Of a stretch of DNA of 54,697 bases, positions 18,086 to 27,528 are shown in pieces. Source of the stretch: Spirochaetia bacterium (lineage in GTDB: Bacteria > Spirochaetota > Leptospiria > Turneriellales > JAOUOS01); the NCBI GenBank assembly GCA_029880285.1, contig JAOUOS010000020.1, forward strand, positions 1 through 54,697, written 5' to 3'. The notes under the pieces were generated by a model, which was given only the letters and a program-made list of their open reading frames with translations, ran no database searches and was not told the origin of the DNA. Each line of letters begins with the position of its first letter. Within the stretch, counting starts at the first letter, position 1. Position numbers and translations under genes: made by a program.

Positions 18086-18937
18086 ATGGACTTAAGCAAA
18101 ATAGATTTGCCTTTTCAACCGCATGTTTTAGCGAAAATTTTACAGCTAAATGAAAATTCTGATATGAATTTTAAAGATCTGGACAATTTAATTAGAGCAG
18201 ATCAAAATATGACAACGTTAATATTAAAAGTAGCAAACTCATCTTTTTATTCAAGAGGGAACGAAATTAGCAACTTACAGCAAGCTATAGGTATGATTGG
18301 TTTTAAAACTGTACTAGCCTTTGCGACAGCTGGTGCCGCTAAAAAAATATTTGAAAGCGGCAATTATTCAAGGTTTAGAAGATATGTATGGGAACATTGC
18401 ATTGTAACGGCAACTTTAGCGCGTGTAATCTCTGGCAAGTATGACAAAGATCTGCAAGAAGAAGCCTTTATTGGCGGTCTTTTACATGATATTGGCAAAG
18501 TAATATTAAACATTGTAGACAGGCAAAAATTTATTGAAGTAATTCATCTTGCTGAAGATAATAAAATTGAATTTATTGAAGCAGAAAACTATCTTTTTGA
18601 AACAAATCACGCGAAAGTAGGCGGTATATGTATTGAAAACTGGCATTTACCCAGATTATTTAAAATTGTGGCGGAATATCATGAAAACCCGCTCGAAATA
18701 CCTGACGAATTAGAAGTTTCAGATAGAGATAAGAAAATTATATATATCATATCGTATTCAAATTATCTGGCTAAAAAATACAAATATGGTAATTATCTTG
18801 AAGGTAAAGAATATGATATTTCATATGCACATAAGATGTTAAATTTTTCTGAAGCAGAAATTCAGAATCTGGAAGAAAATTATGCTGAGGCAATAAAAGA
18901 AGATCAATTTTATAAATTTTTTATTACTGTTGTGTAA
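18086..18937 (+). CDS. HDOD domain protein
   Basis: 283 residues, cytoplasmic. The HDOD fold begins at residue ~6 (LPFQPHVLAKILQL) and contains the usual ANSSFYSRG and LQQAIGMIGFKTVLAFA blocks. Unlike many HDOD domains it keeps LLHDIGKVILN, an HD-type motif, so metal binding is possible. HDOD proteins usually act as signalling adaptors rather than enzymes. The ribosome binding site GGAGG is nine bases before the ATG. The gene lies 11 nt before the cyclase gene on the same strand, and the two are almost surely one operon. Confidence 0.9.
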   Translation: MDLSKIDLPFQPHVLAKILQLNENSDMNFKDLDNLIRADQNMTTLILKVANSSFYSRGNEISNLQQAIGMIGFKTVLAFATAGAAKKIFESGNYSRFRRYVWEHCIVTATLARVISGKYDKDLQEEAFIGGLLHDIGKVILNIVDRQKFIEVIHLAEDNKIEFIEAENYLFETNHAKVGGICIENWHLPRLFKIVAEYHENPLEIPDELEVSDRDKKIIYIISYSNYLAKKYKYGNYLEGKEYDISYAHKMLNFSEAEIQNLEENYAEAIKEDQFYKFFITVV

Positions 18938-18948
18938 AATAAAATGAG

Positions 18949-20742
18949 ATGACCCAAGAATATAAAAAGGCAGTTCAAAATAATATAAGTTCGGAAGATA
19001 ATTTTGAGCTTGAATTTGAATACATTGCCTATGATTTATATTCGGGTATAAAAGAAAATTTAATTTCAAAAATACGAAAAATAACAACAGATTTAGGAAG
19101 ACCCAGTTTAGCGGGTCCAATTAATACTATAGTTTATGAGTTAGCAGTAAACGGAATGAAAGCTTTATATAAAAAAGCTTTTTTCAGCTATTTAATACAA
19201 GACATAGGGTGGGGAGATATAAGCTATAAAGATTGGCTGGGAATTTTTAAGGCTGAAATTGATTCAAATAAAGCTATAAACTTTTCTAGAGTCTGTAGAG
19301 AACATAATTTAACTTTAAAAATATCGGGTAAAAAAAATAATGAGAATCTAAGATTTGAAGTGGTAAATGACGGTCATTTGTCAGATATTGAAAAAAAACG
19401 CCTAATTTCTCTTGTTAAAAAATCAAAAACGTTGAACTCTTTTTATGATTTAATAGGAGATGAAGATTCCCCAGAAAATGATTCAAACGAAGAAGAACAA
19501 TCTGGCTTGGGAATACCATTAATTATTATGACCTTACGAGGGCTAGGCCTATCACTGGCAAACTTTCATGTTGTTTTAAAAAAGAAAACAACTACAAGCC
19601 GTCTGGATATACCTTTAGATTTATTTCATGGAACCAAAGGCCAAAGCATAAAAATATATAAAGAAAATCACAACGAAAGCGCTATATTGCAGAATATCTA
19701 TAAAAAACTAGGGTATTCTTTAATTGAGTTTAATTTAAATGGCGAAATACAAAGCATCACCGGGCCAATTCTTGACCGCTTAAATATTCCTGAATCTGAA
19801 ATTGATAGTTTTCCTGTTGCTATTAAAGCAAAATTTTTTGAAGATATTTTTAGCGGCCCTTTTAGCATAAAGTCTGTTAATCAGTTTGAAAATTACCGTA
19901 TTTCTATTCCCTTTAAAGATAATAGCGATGATATAATGTTTAATGTAAGCGGCATTTTAGAAAATTCTAATACTGTGCATACATTGTGGCAGGCTGTAAA
20001 TATCGCGGGTAAAAAGAAAGGAGCTTTATCAGAGGGTTCGGTTATTGAAAATGTTCATTTGCAAAAATTAATATCACCATATATTCCAGAAATGATTCTA
20101 GATAAGGCCCGACAAAGCATTAGAATGGGAAAAAACACACTGCCTAATGAAGTAAAAGATGTAACTATTTTTTTTGGAGACTTAATAGGATTTACAACAG
20201 CCAGTGAATCTTTAGCTCATGATAAAGTAATTGATTTGTTAAATATAGCCATGGGTACGGTAGTACATTCTGTTGAACAGCATCAAGGTAATATTGATAA
20301 GTTTATGGGTGATGGCATAATGGTAATCTTTTTAGAGCCTCTTTCTGCTGTTATCGCGGCTATTGAAATTCAAAATAATTTTTTTCAACTGAATGAATTT
20401 AGAGAAGCCAGCGGACAGATGCCAATAAATATTAGAATTGGCATAAATTCTGGCAGTGTAATTTTAGGCAGTGTGGGTACAAAAAAAAGAATGGACTGGA
20501 CCGCGCTAGGTGACGTGGTGAATACGGCCTCAAGAATTGAAAAATCTTCAGAAAAAAACGCTGTATTAATAAGTGAAGAGACATATGAAAGAATTAAAGA
20601 TCAGGTAACATTTACAGAAAAAATAAAAAGAAAAGTAAAAGGCAAAGCAGAAGAAATTACATTATATTATATAAATTCTGTTTCATTTGTTTCAAAAGAT
20701 AGAAATATAACTCTTTCTTTACAAGAAGAAGAATTAGAATAA
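18949..20742 (+). CDS. Class III nucleotidyl cyclase with N-terminal GHKL-ATPase-like domain
   Basis: 597 residues, no membrane segment. The C-terminal catalytic domain (~400-585) has the metal aspartates in FFGDLIGFT (~D411) and in FMGDGIMVIF. Also present is the GTKKRMDWTALGDVVNTASRIE block. The N-terminal ~220 residues look like a GHKL ATPase: IVYELAVNGMKAL (N box), FEVVNDGHL (G1-like) and SGLGIPLIIMTLRGLGL (G2-like). A short PAS-like region may lie at ~240-350. There is no phospho-acceptor histidine domain. cAMP is the likely product, but the residues visible by eye do not exclude cGMP. It follows the HDOD gene after 11 nt. Confidence 0.88.
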   Translation: MTQEYKKAVQNNISSEDNFELEFEYIAYDLYSGIKENLISKIRKITTDLGRPSLAGPINTIVYELAVNGMKALYKKAFFSYLIQDIGWGDISYKDWLGIFKAEIDSNKAINFSRVCREHNLTLKISGKKNNENLRFEVVNDGHLSDIEKKRLISLVKKSKTLNSFYDLIGDEDSPENDSNEEEQSGLGIPLIIMTLRGLGLSLANFHVVLKKKTTTSRLDIPLDLFHGTKGQSIKIYKENHNESAILQNIYKKLGYSLIEFNLNGEIQSITGPILDRLNIPESEIDSFPVAIKAKFFEDIFSGPFSIKSVNQFENYRISIPFKDNSDDIMFNVSGILENSNTVHTLWQAVNIAGKKKGALSEGSVIENVHLQKLISPYIPEMILDKARQSIRMGKNTLPNEVKDVTIFFGDLIGFTTASESLAHDKVIDLLNIAMGTVVHSVEQHQGNIDKFMGDGIMVIFLEPLSAVIAAIEIQNNFFQLNEFREASGQMPINIRIGINSGSVILGSVGTKKRMDWTALGDVVNTASRIEKSSEKNAVLISEETYERIKDQVTFTEKIKRKVKGKAEEITLYYINSVSFVSKDRNITLSLQEEELE

Positions 20743-20824
20743 ATACATAGATAGTAAAATTTTAAATAATCATTATAAATTATATGACGAGTAATACAAT
20801 AAATTATATAATACAATATATATT

Positions 20825-21460
20825 ATGATAGAAAGTATAAATATTCGCTCGTTTGTAATGCTTATTTTACTTTCTTATTTATTTGGCTCAATTCCTTTTG
20901 CGTATATAGCGGGAAAAATAAAAGGAATTGATATTACAAAACATGGCTCTGGTAACGTAGGGGCAACAAACACAATGAGATTGTTAGGAAAATCATGGGG
21001 TTTTTTTGTTTTTTTCTTAGACGCATTAAAAGGGTTTATACCTGCCGCTATTTTTGTAAAATTGTTGTTCAATAAAAATAATGAAGCTTTAGAATTAGAA
21101 TCTGTATACCTAATTGCGGCTGCGCTGTTTGCTATATTGGGCCATATTTATTCTGTATGGATAGATTTTAAAGGAGGCAAAGGCGCGGCCACAGGCTTTG
21201 GAGCTCTTTTAGCAATTATACCATATATTATGTTAATTTCATTGGGTATTTTTATTATATTTATTATATTATTTAAATATGTTTCTTTAGCCTCAATAAT
21301 GGCTGCTTTAAGCATACCTGTATTATTTTTGTTTTTTGAAAGTCTGCATGAAAAAAAAGAAATTTTTATTTTTCTTTTAATTATTTCTCTTTTTGTTGTT
21401 TACAAACACAAAAGTAATATAAATAGGCTCTTAAATGGTACAGAAAATAAAATTTTATAA
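20825..21460 (+). CDS. plsY: Glycerol-3-phosphate acyltransferase PlsY
   Basis: Integral membrane enzyme that transfers the acyl group from acyl-phosphate to glycerol-3-phosphate, the first step of phospholipid synthesis. 211 residues, five membrane segments. Family motifs are visible: GSIPFAYIAGK, HGSGNVGATNTMRLLG and DFKGGKGAATGFG. The start ATG at 20825 has no strong ribosome binding site. The stop overlaps none of its neighbours; the next gene starts two bases later. Confidence 0.96.
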   Translation: MIESINIRSFVMLILLSYLFGSIPFAYIAGKIKGIDITKHGSGNVGATNTMRLLGKSWGFFVFFLDALKGFIPAAIFVKLLFNKNNEALELESVYLIAAALFAILGHIYSVWIDFKGGKGAATGFGALLAIIPYIMLISLGIFIIFIILFKYVSLASIMAALSIPVLFLFFESLHEKKEIFIFLLIISLFVVYKHKSNINRLLNGTENKIL

Positions 21461-21461
21461 T

Positions 21462-21926
21462 ATGAAATATACATTTTTAAACTTGAAAATAATTTTTTTA
21501 ATAACAGTTCTTATCAGTATGACAAATGGTAAAAATATTAACGCTGGGCAAATAGAAGATACATTTAACAATCTTGTTGAAAAAGAAAGATTAAATATAG
21601 TACCTGAAGATAAAAAGAAAAATCAATTAGAGCAAACTCTTTTAGTTTCATTAAAAAGAGCTGTTTTAAATTATTATCAAGACCCTGATTATGAAAATAT
21701 AAAAGTATCAGATTTTAAATATGAAAAAGCCTCTGATGATAATTTTACATACTATGTTCAGTATAAAAATTATTATGCCTATTTTTCATTTAGTATAAGT
21801 CCTGAATTATATTTAACATATCCGTTAAAATATAAGATAGTACAAAATGATGAGTCTAAAAAATCCAAAAAACAAGAACAAAAACAAGAACAAAAACAAA
21901 ATTCAAAACAAGAAAAAAATAAATAA
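21462..21926 (+). CDS. Hypothetical exported protein
   Basis: 154 residues from the ATG at 21462, which directly follows the plsY stop; an upstream in-frame codon inside plsY is less likely. The N-terminus is a hydrophobic signal peptide (LKIIFLITVLISM). The middle contains a small Tyr-rich segment, TYYVQYKNYYAYFSFSIS. The C-terminus is a low-complexity Lys/Gln tail built on repeated KQEQ units. No family recognised. It is probably co-transcribed with plsY and cutA. Confidence 0.6.
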   Translation: MKYTFLNLKIIFLITVLISMTNGKNINAGQIEDTFNNLVEKERLNIVPEDKKKNQLEQTLLVSLKRAVLNYYQDPDYENIKVSDFKYEKASDDNFTYYVQYKNYYAYFSFSISPELYLTYPLKYKIVQNDESKKSKKQEQKQEQKQNSKQEKNK

Positions 21927-21929
21927 TAA

Positions 21930-22250
21930 ATGGATATAAATCCAATACTTGTAACATCTACCTTCCCTACAAAAGAAGAAGCTGAAAAAACAGCTAAATT
22001 ACTGGTTTCTAAAAAATTAGCCGTATGCGTAAATATTATAGGGCCGGTAATCTCATATTATGAATGGGAAAATAAAATACAAAATGATGAAGAATATAAG
22101 CTTTTTATAAAAACTCTGGAATCAAAATGGCCCGATATTAAAAAAACTATAAAAGAAAACCATCCGTATACAGTACCAGAAATATCAAAATTATTGATAA
22201 ATGATATTCTTGAAGAATATTACAGTTGGATGAAAAACATACTAGCCTAA
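21930..22250 (+). CDS. cutA: Divalent-ion tolerance protein CutA
   Basis: 106 residues, the normal length for this small trimeric protein. Characteristic are [30 protein letters not shown] text (here KLAVCVNI), [14 protein letters not shown] and HPYTVPEI. Its cellular role is unclear despite the copper-tolerance name. The last nine bases overlap tail to tail with the end of sucD on the other strand. Confidence 0.93.
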   Translation: MDINPILVTSTFPTKEEAEKTAKLLVSKKLAVCVNIIGPVISYYEWENKIQNDEEYKLFIKTLESKWPDIKKTIKENHPYTVPEISKLLINDILEEYYSWMKNILA

Positions 22251-23114
22251 GGCTTCTTTCATCTTCTTGCCGATATCAGCGGGACTTTCACATACATAAA
22301 TACCGGCTTCTCTCATGGCCTTCATTTTGCTTTCTGCTGTACCAGCACCACCAGAGATTATGGCACCCGCGTGACCCATTCTTCTGCCGGGAGGCGCGGT
22401 TTGGCCCGCAATAAAGCCCACAACCGGTTTTTTTACGTTTTCTTTAATATAAAGCGAAGCGTCTTCTTCGGCAGTGCCGCCAATTTCGCCAATCATTACG
22501 ATACCTTCGGTATCGGGGTCTTCGGCAAGAAGTTTTACCGCTTCAAGATGAGGCAACCCAATAATAGGGTCGCCGCCAATACCTATACATGTGCTTTGGC
22601 CCAAACCTTCGGCGGTAAGCTGGCTTACTGCTTCATAAGTTAAAGTGCCGGAACGCGAGATAACGCCTATTTTACCGGGTTTATGAATAAATCCGGGCAT
22701 AATACCCATTTTACCAACACCGGGGGTTATAACGCCCGGGCAGTTTGGTCCCACAAGAATAGTTTTACTATGACGAAGAAAACCAATAATTTTAGACATA
22801 TCTTTTACGGGTATGCCCTCTGTAATACATACAGCCAGCTCTAGAGAGGCTCCTACGGCTTCCATCACGGCATCTGCCGCAAAGGGCGGCGGAACGAAAA
22901 TTGTTGTGGCATTTGCGCCTGTTTCTTTTACGGCGTCTTTAATACTGTTAAAAACAGGTAAACCATGCTCAGATTTTTGACCGCCTTTACCGGGCGTAAC
23001 GCCTCCCACTACGTTTGTTCCATATTCTAACATTTGCGCGGTATGAAAGGCTCCTTCTTTGCCGGTTATACCCTGAACTATAACTCTTGAATTTTTTGTT
23101 AATAATACTGCCAT
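22242..23114 (-). CDS. sucD: Succinyl-CoA synthetase alpha subunit
   Basis: 290 residues. The CoA-binding region starts with [15 protein letters not shown]. The phosphohistidine loop [18 protein letters not shown] lies near residue 245. With SucC it converts succinyl-CoA to succinate with substrate-level phosphorylation in the TCA cycle. It is 12 nt downstream of sucC. The sequence is noticeably richer in G and C than the flanking genes, typical for highly expressed central-metabolism genes here. Confidence 0.97.
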   Translation of the reverse strand: MAVLLTKNSRVIVQGITGKEGAFHTAQMLEYGTNVVGGVTPGKGGQKSEHGLPVFNSIKDAVKETGANATTIFVPPPFAADAVMEAVGASLELAVCITEGIPVKDMSKIIGFLRHSKTILVGPNCPGVITPGVGKMGIMPGFIHKPGKIGVISRSGTLTYEAVSQLTAEGLGQSTCIGIGGDPIIGLPHLEAVKLLAEDPDTEGIVMIGEIGGTAEEDASLYIKENVKKPVVGFIAGQTAPPGRRMGHAGAIISGGAGTAESKMKAMREAGIYVCESPADIGKKMKEALG

Positions 23115-23126
23115 ATAATACCAACC

Positions 23127-24287
23127 TTATTTTATTGCCTGCGTGATTTTTTCAGCGCCGTCTCTTAATGTGTCGCCTACTATCATTTTAATACCGCTGT
23201 TTTCAAGTATTTCTTTGGCCAATTCGGCATTTGTGCCGGCAAGCCTTACAACTAAAGGAACATTTATATTAACATTTTTAGCGGCTTCTACTATACCGTT
23301 TGCTATTCTATCGCACCTTACAATACCGCCAAAAATATTCACAAATATACCTTTCACATTTTTATCAGAAAGAATTATTTTAAATCCGTTGGTAACCGTT
23401 TCTGGATTGGCGCCCCCACCTACATCTAAAAAGTTTGCAGGCGATGAACCATGGTGTTTTATAATATCCATGGTGGCCATGGCAAGCCCCGCGCCGTTTA
23501 CCATACAGCCTATTTCGCCATCTAAACGAACGTAATTTAAGTTATATTTAGACGCTTCGACTTCTAAATCGTCTTCTTCTGTTAAATCGCGAAGGGGCGG
23601 ATGTTCAGATTGTCTATATTCTGCGTTATCATCAAAATCCATTTTGCAGTCAAGAGCTAAAACTCTGCCATCACCCGTAGTTACAAGAGGATTTATCTCT
23701 ACCATTGAGGCGTCTTCATTGTCGTAGGCCTTCCATAGACCAAGAAAAAACTTAGCGGCTAGTTTGGCGTAATCGCCCTCTAAACCTAAAGAATAACTTA
23801 AATAAGAAGCCTGGTTAGGTAAAAGCCCCAAATTAGGATCAATTGTTTCTTTTACTATTTTTTCGGGTGTTTTAGCGGCTACTTCTTCAATTTCCATACC
23901 GCCTTCTGTAGATACCATAATTACCGGCTTAGACTGCTTTCTATCTAAAGTAATACCAACATAATACTCTTTTTTAATATCCATGCCTTCTTCTAACAAG
24001 ACACGTAAAACTTCTTTACCCTCAGGGCCCGTTTGGTGAGTAACAAGGTTCATGCCTATTATTTGATTGGCTAATTCTTTGGCTTCGTCAGCCGATTTTG
24101 CCAGCTTAACACCGCCGCCCTTGCCGCGGCCGCCCGCGTGAATTTGAGCTTTTACCACCACAACAGAAGTACCGAGCTTTTCATAAATAGACGATGCTTC
24201 GCCAGCGTTCTCGGTAACATAACCGTTTGGTACCGTAATTTTATATTTTCTTAAAATTTCTTTTGCTTGATATTCGTGAATTTTCAT
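23127..24287 (-). CDS. sucC: Succinyl-CoA synthetase beta subunit
   Basis: 386 residues, full length. The ATP-grasp domain begins [15 protein letters not shown] and includes [20 protein letters not shown]. The C-terminal ligase part carries [18 protein letters not shown]. It is the first gene of a sucCD operon. The 119 nt upstream to the terminator of the next gene should hold its promoter, but no clear hexamers were recognised. Confidence 0.97.
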   Translation of the reverse strand: MKIHEYQAKEILRKYKITVPNGYVTENAGEASSIYEKLGTSVVVVKAQIHAGGRGKGGGVKLAKSADEAKELANQIIGMNLVTHQTGPEGKEVLRVLLEEGMDIKKEYYVGITLDRKQSKPVIMVSTEGGMEIEEVAAKTPEKIVKETIDPNLGLLPNQASYLSYSLGLEGDYAKLAAKFFLGLWKAYDNEDASMVEINPLVTTGDGRVLALDCKMDFDDNAEYRQSEHPPLRDLTEEDDLEVEASKYNLNYVRLDGEIGCMVNGAGLAMATMDIIKHHGSSPANFLDVGGGANPETVTNGFKIILSDKNVKGIFVNIFGGIVRCDRIANGIVEAAKNVNINVPLVVRLAGTNAELAKEILENSGIKMIVGDTLRDGAEKITQAIK

Positions 24288-24349
24288 GGGTGAGACATAT
24301 ATAAAGTTTCAAACGTATGGTCAATAATTTTGAGCTTATAAAAAGCATA

Positions 24350-24378
24350 AAAAAAGCAGAGTAAAACTCTGCTTTTTT
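24350..24378 (-). terminator. Intrinsic terminator after the Cys-rich lipoprotein gene
   Basis: A strong stem (AAAAAGCAGAGT / ACTCTGCTTTTT, loop about 3-4 nt) lies 30-60 nt past the lipoprotein stop. On the minus strand the stem is followed by a run of T. It isolates the lipoprotein gene from sucC. Confidence 0.85.
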
Positions 24379-24406
24379 AGATTATTTTCAAGTAAACAAT
24401 CTAGAA

Positions 24407-25600
24407 TTAAGGTGCTGTTAAAATACCTTCATGTTCTGTACAAAGAACTGGCTTACCAATACCACCTGGGAAATCATTAACACATTTTGCATCAATTTCA
24501 GTAAAAGAAAGATTCGTTAATTGACCCCCCGCTGGATCAAAATTTGTATCAGCAGTATATGTGTAAAAAGTTCCCTTAAAGAAGAACATATCTACCTCAC
24601 AACCTCTGATACAAAATGAATTATAGGGTTTCACTGCTGAACAAGTACTGGTACCATCCCATGAATTAGAACTTTCTGTACATGTTGGACCTAAAGCTGC
24701 AGCATCAATAGAATCAATTTCATGATAATCTATACAAACAGCACTTAACACAATTGGTGACAAAGCTGCCGGTGTGGTTGGGTTTATATCTAAACAAGAA
24801 GCGTCAAATACGCCATTGCTATCTTTTATTAAAGATATCGCGTTTGCTATATTAGTTAGAGTACTGCCGGTTACTGAGGCTAAATCGATCGTTAATACAG
24901 AGGCTAAGCTGGTAATATCTGATGCACCTTCTATATCAAGTAGTATATTAGAGTCTAATTTTGCGGCATTCTTTATATCGCCAGCCATCTTAACAACATT
25001 GTCTGTTATTTTTAAGCCTTTTAAAGCTTTTGAATTTTCTATTCCTAAGCCCCCGTTTTCTACTTCAATAGTACGAACTACCGCGTCGGTAATAGGATCG
25101 CATATAATATTTTTTGCGCCGGGCTTTGCCAGACATTTCATTGAATTATTCGTTAAGAAATTGCCAGGTGCACTACCGCATGTAAATAAAAATACAACTT
25201 CATTTTCAATATACACCCCATCTATACTAAATGTGCCTTTATCACCTGTTTTCTTTTTTGTAACTTTTTCACCGTTTTCTTCAAATTCCATTGCTTTGCC
25301 AGATCCAACAGGAAATACCTCATAATCACTATTCGCGCAGCCAACGGCGCTTTGTCTCTCTGATAACGCTTTATTTAAAGCAACACTGCCGCTTAATTTA
25401 GCTAAAGAACCTGATATGGGCTCTACAGTTTCGGCACTGGCCGTACCCGAAATACTGGCCGTTAATGTTGTATCGCTGCCTGTATCTACAGCTTTTTCGT
25501 CACTGCAATACGCTACGATAAATAAAATAATTAACAAAATACTTTTTGTTTTCACATAGTTAAAACGTTTTTTGGTTTGATTTTTAATTTGATTTTTCAT
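24407..25600 (-). CDS. Cys-rich surface or periplasmic lipoprotein
   Basis: 397 residues. The signal peptide is long and polar at its start (KNQIKNQTKKRFNYVKTK), then hydrophobic, with a lipobox VAYC around residue 32. The mature protein is rich in Ser/Thr/Ala and has about 14 further cysteines, most in the last 120 residues, suggesting disulfides. Residues ~45-145 resemble carboxypeptidase-like/Ig domains (KKTGDKGTFSIDGVYIENEVV). No enzyme motif. It is monocistronic, with its own promoter candidate and terminator. AGGAGA lies upstream of the ATG. Confidence 0.7.
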   Translation of the reverse strand: MKNQIKNQTKKRFNYVKTKSILLIILFIVAYCSDEKAVDTGSDTTLTASISGTASAETVEPISGSLAKLSGSVALNKALSERQSAVGCANSDYEVFPVGSGKAMEFEENGEKVTKKKTGDKGTFSIDGVYIENEVVFLFTCGSAPGNFLTNNSMKCLAKPGAKNIICDPITDAVVRTIEVENGGLGIENSKALKGLKITDNVVKMAGDIKNAAKLDSNILLDIEGASDITSLASVLTIDLASVTGSTLTNIANAISLIKDSNGVFDASCLDINPTTPAALSPIVLSAVCIDYHEIDSIDAAALGPTCTESSNSWDGTSTCSAVKPYNSFCIRGCEVDMFFFKGTFYTYTADTNFDPAGGQLTNLSFTEIDAKCVNDFPGGIGKPVLCTEHEGILTAP

Positions 25601-25629
25601 ATATTCATTCTCCTAACAGGATTTGTAAC

Positions 25630-25658
25630 AAGCTACTAAACCATTGTTAAATTGTCAA
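25630..25658 (-). promoter_or_regulatory. Candidate sigma-70-type promoter for the lipoprotein gene
   Basis: On the minus strand a perfect -35 TTGACA (25658-25653) is followed after 17 nt by TAGCTT (25635-25630), a 3-of-6 match to the -10. The predicted leader would be about 25 nt and include the AGGAGA site. Confidence 0.4.
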
Positions 25659-25767
25659 CATAATTTAAAAAAAAGTCACATTTTTACGTTTGTAATTTAA
25701 CAGAAAAAAGAATAAGGCAATTTTAGACTTGGCCTTGACAAATTAAATAAAAATAAAAAAATACCCT

Positions 25768-25989
25768 ATGATAAGCGCAGAAAAAAAGCAAGTAATTGAT
25801 TTATACAATGAAGGGCTAAATCTTTATAAAGACAGAAAATGGCGTGATGCGCTTCAAAAATTTGAAAGCGCTATTCAACTTATACCTGATGACGGCCCAT
25901 CTAAACTTTATATTGAAAGATGCCAATTATTTATAGAAAACCCTCCCCCTGCAGATTGGGATGGCGTATTTACAATGACTACAAAGTAG
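25768..25989 (+). CDS. Small TPR-like protein with a cyclase-type C-terminal tail
   Basis: 73 residues. A single TPR-like helix pair (LYNEGLNLYKDRKWRDALQKFESAIQL broken only by turns) is followed by LYIERCQLFIENPPPADWDG and the ending VFTMTTK. This tail resembles the end of many spirochaete and other bacterial cyclase-TPR proteins, but here it stands alone, without a catalytic domain. It may be a protein-interaction module or a remnant. The next gene, a bactofilin, starts 10 nt later on the same strand. A TTGACA at 25735-25740 has no good -10. Confidence 0.7.
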   Translation: MISAEKKQVIDLYNEGLNLYKDRKWRDALQKFESAIQLIPDDGPSKLYIERCQLFIENPPPADWDGVFTMTTK

Positions 25990-25999
25990 ACTTATTTAA

Positions 26000-26371
26000 A
26001 TGGTTAAACTTGAAAAAAGAAAAAAAATAGACTTTACCGAATTTCAAAAAAATACCTCTTTTAGGGGTTCGCTTGAATTTTCAAATCCCTTAAGAATTTT
26101 AGGCAAATTTGAAGGCGATATTACCGGTACCAATATATTAGAAATAGGTAATGAAGCGGTAATAGAAGCTCATATTGAAACAACATATTTAATAGTACAC
26201 GGCACAGTAACGGGCAACGTATCGGCTTCAGAAAAAGTTGAACTAAAACATGGCGCCCGTCTTATTGGTAATATTCGAACGCCAAATCTTGAAATAGATG
26301 ACGGTGTTATTTTTGAGGGACAATGCGAAATGGAACAAAAAAAATTATCTGTACCTGAGCCAGCCTCGTAA
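26000..26371 (+). CDS. Bactofilin (polymer-forming cytoskeletal protein)
   Basis: 123 residues. The bactofilin beta-helix core is visible as repeated short strands: FRGSLEFSNPLRILGKFEGDITG, then EIGNEAVIEAHIETTYLIVHGTVTGNVSA and VELKHGARLIGNIRTP in the periodic pattern of the family. Short N- and C-terminal tails flank it. Bactofilins form filaments that influence cell shape; in Leptospira and other spirochaetes they are linked to helical morphology. It is in an operon-like pair with the small TPR protein. Confidence 0.92.
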   Translation: MVKLEKRKKIDFTEFQKNTSFRGSLEFSNPLRILGKFEGDITGTNILEIGNEAVIEAHIETTYLIVHGTVTGNVSASEKVELKHGARLIGNIRTPNLEIDDGVIFEGQCEMEQKKLSVPEPAS

Positions 26372-26376
26372 AAATA

Positions 26377-27507
<1,131 letters not shown>

Positions 27508-27528
27508 TTAGAAATATTCTGAAAATAA

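Noticed and set aside
24774..25325. Long plus-strand frame opposite the Cys-rich lipoprotein
   Set aside because: It is antisense to a well-supported lipoprotein gene and has no ribosome binding site or recognisable domain.
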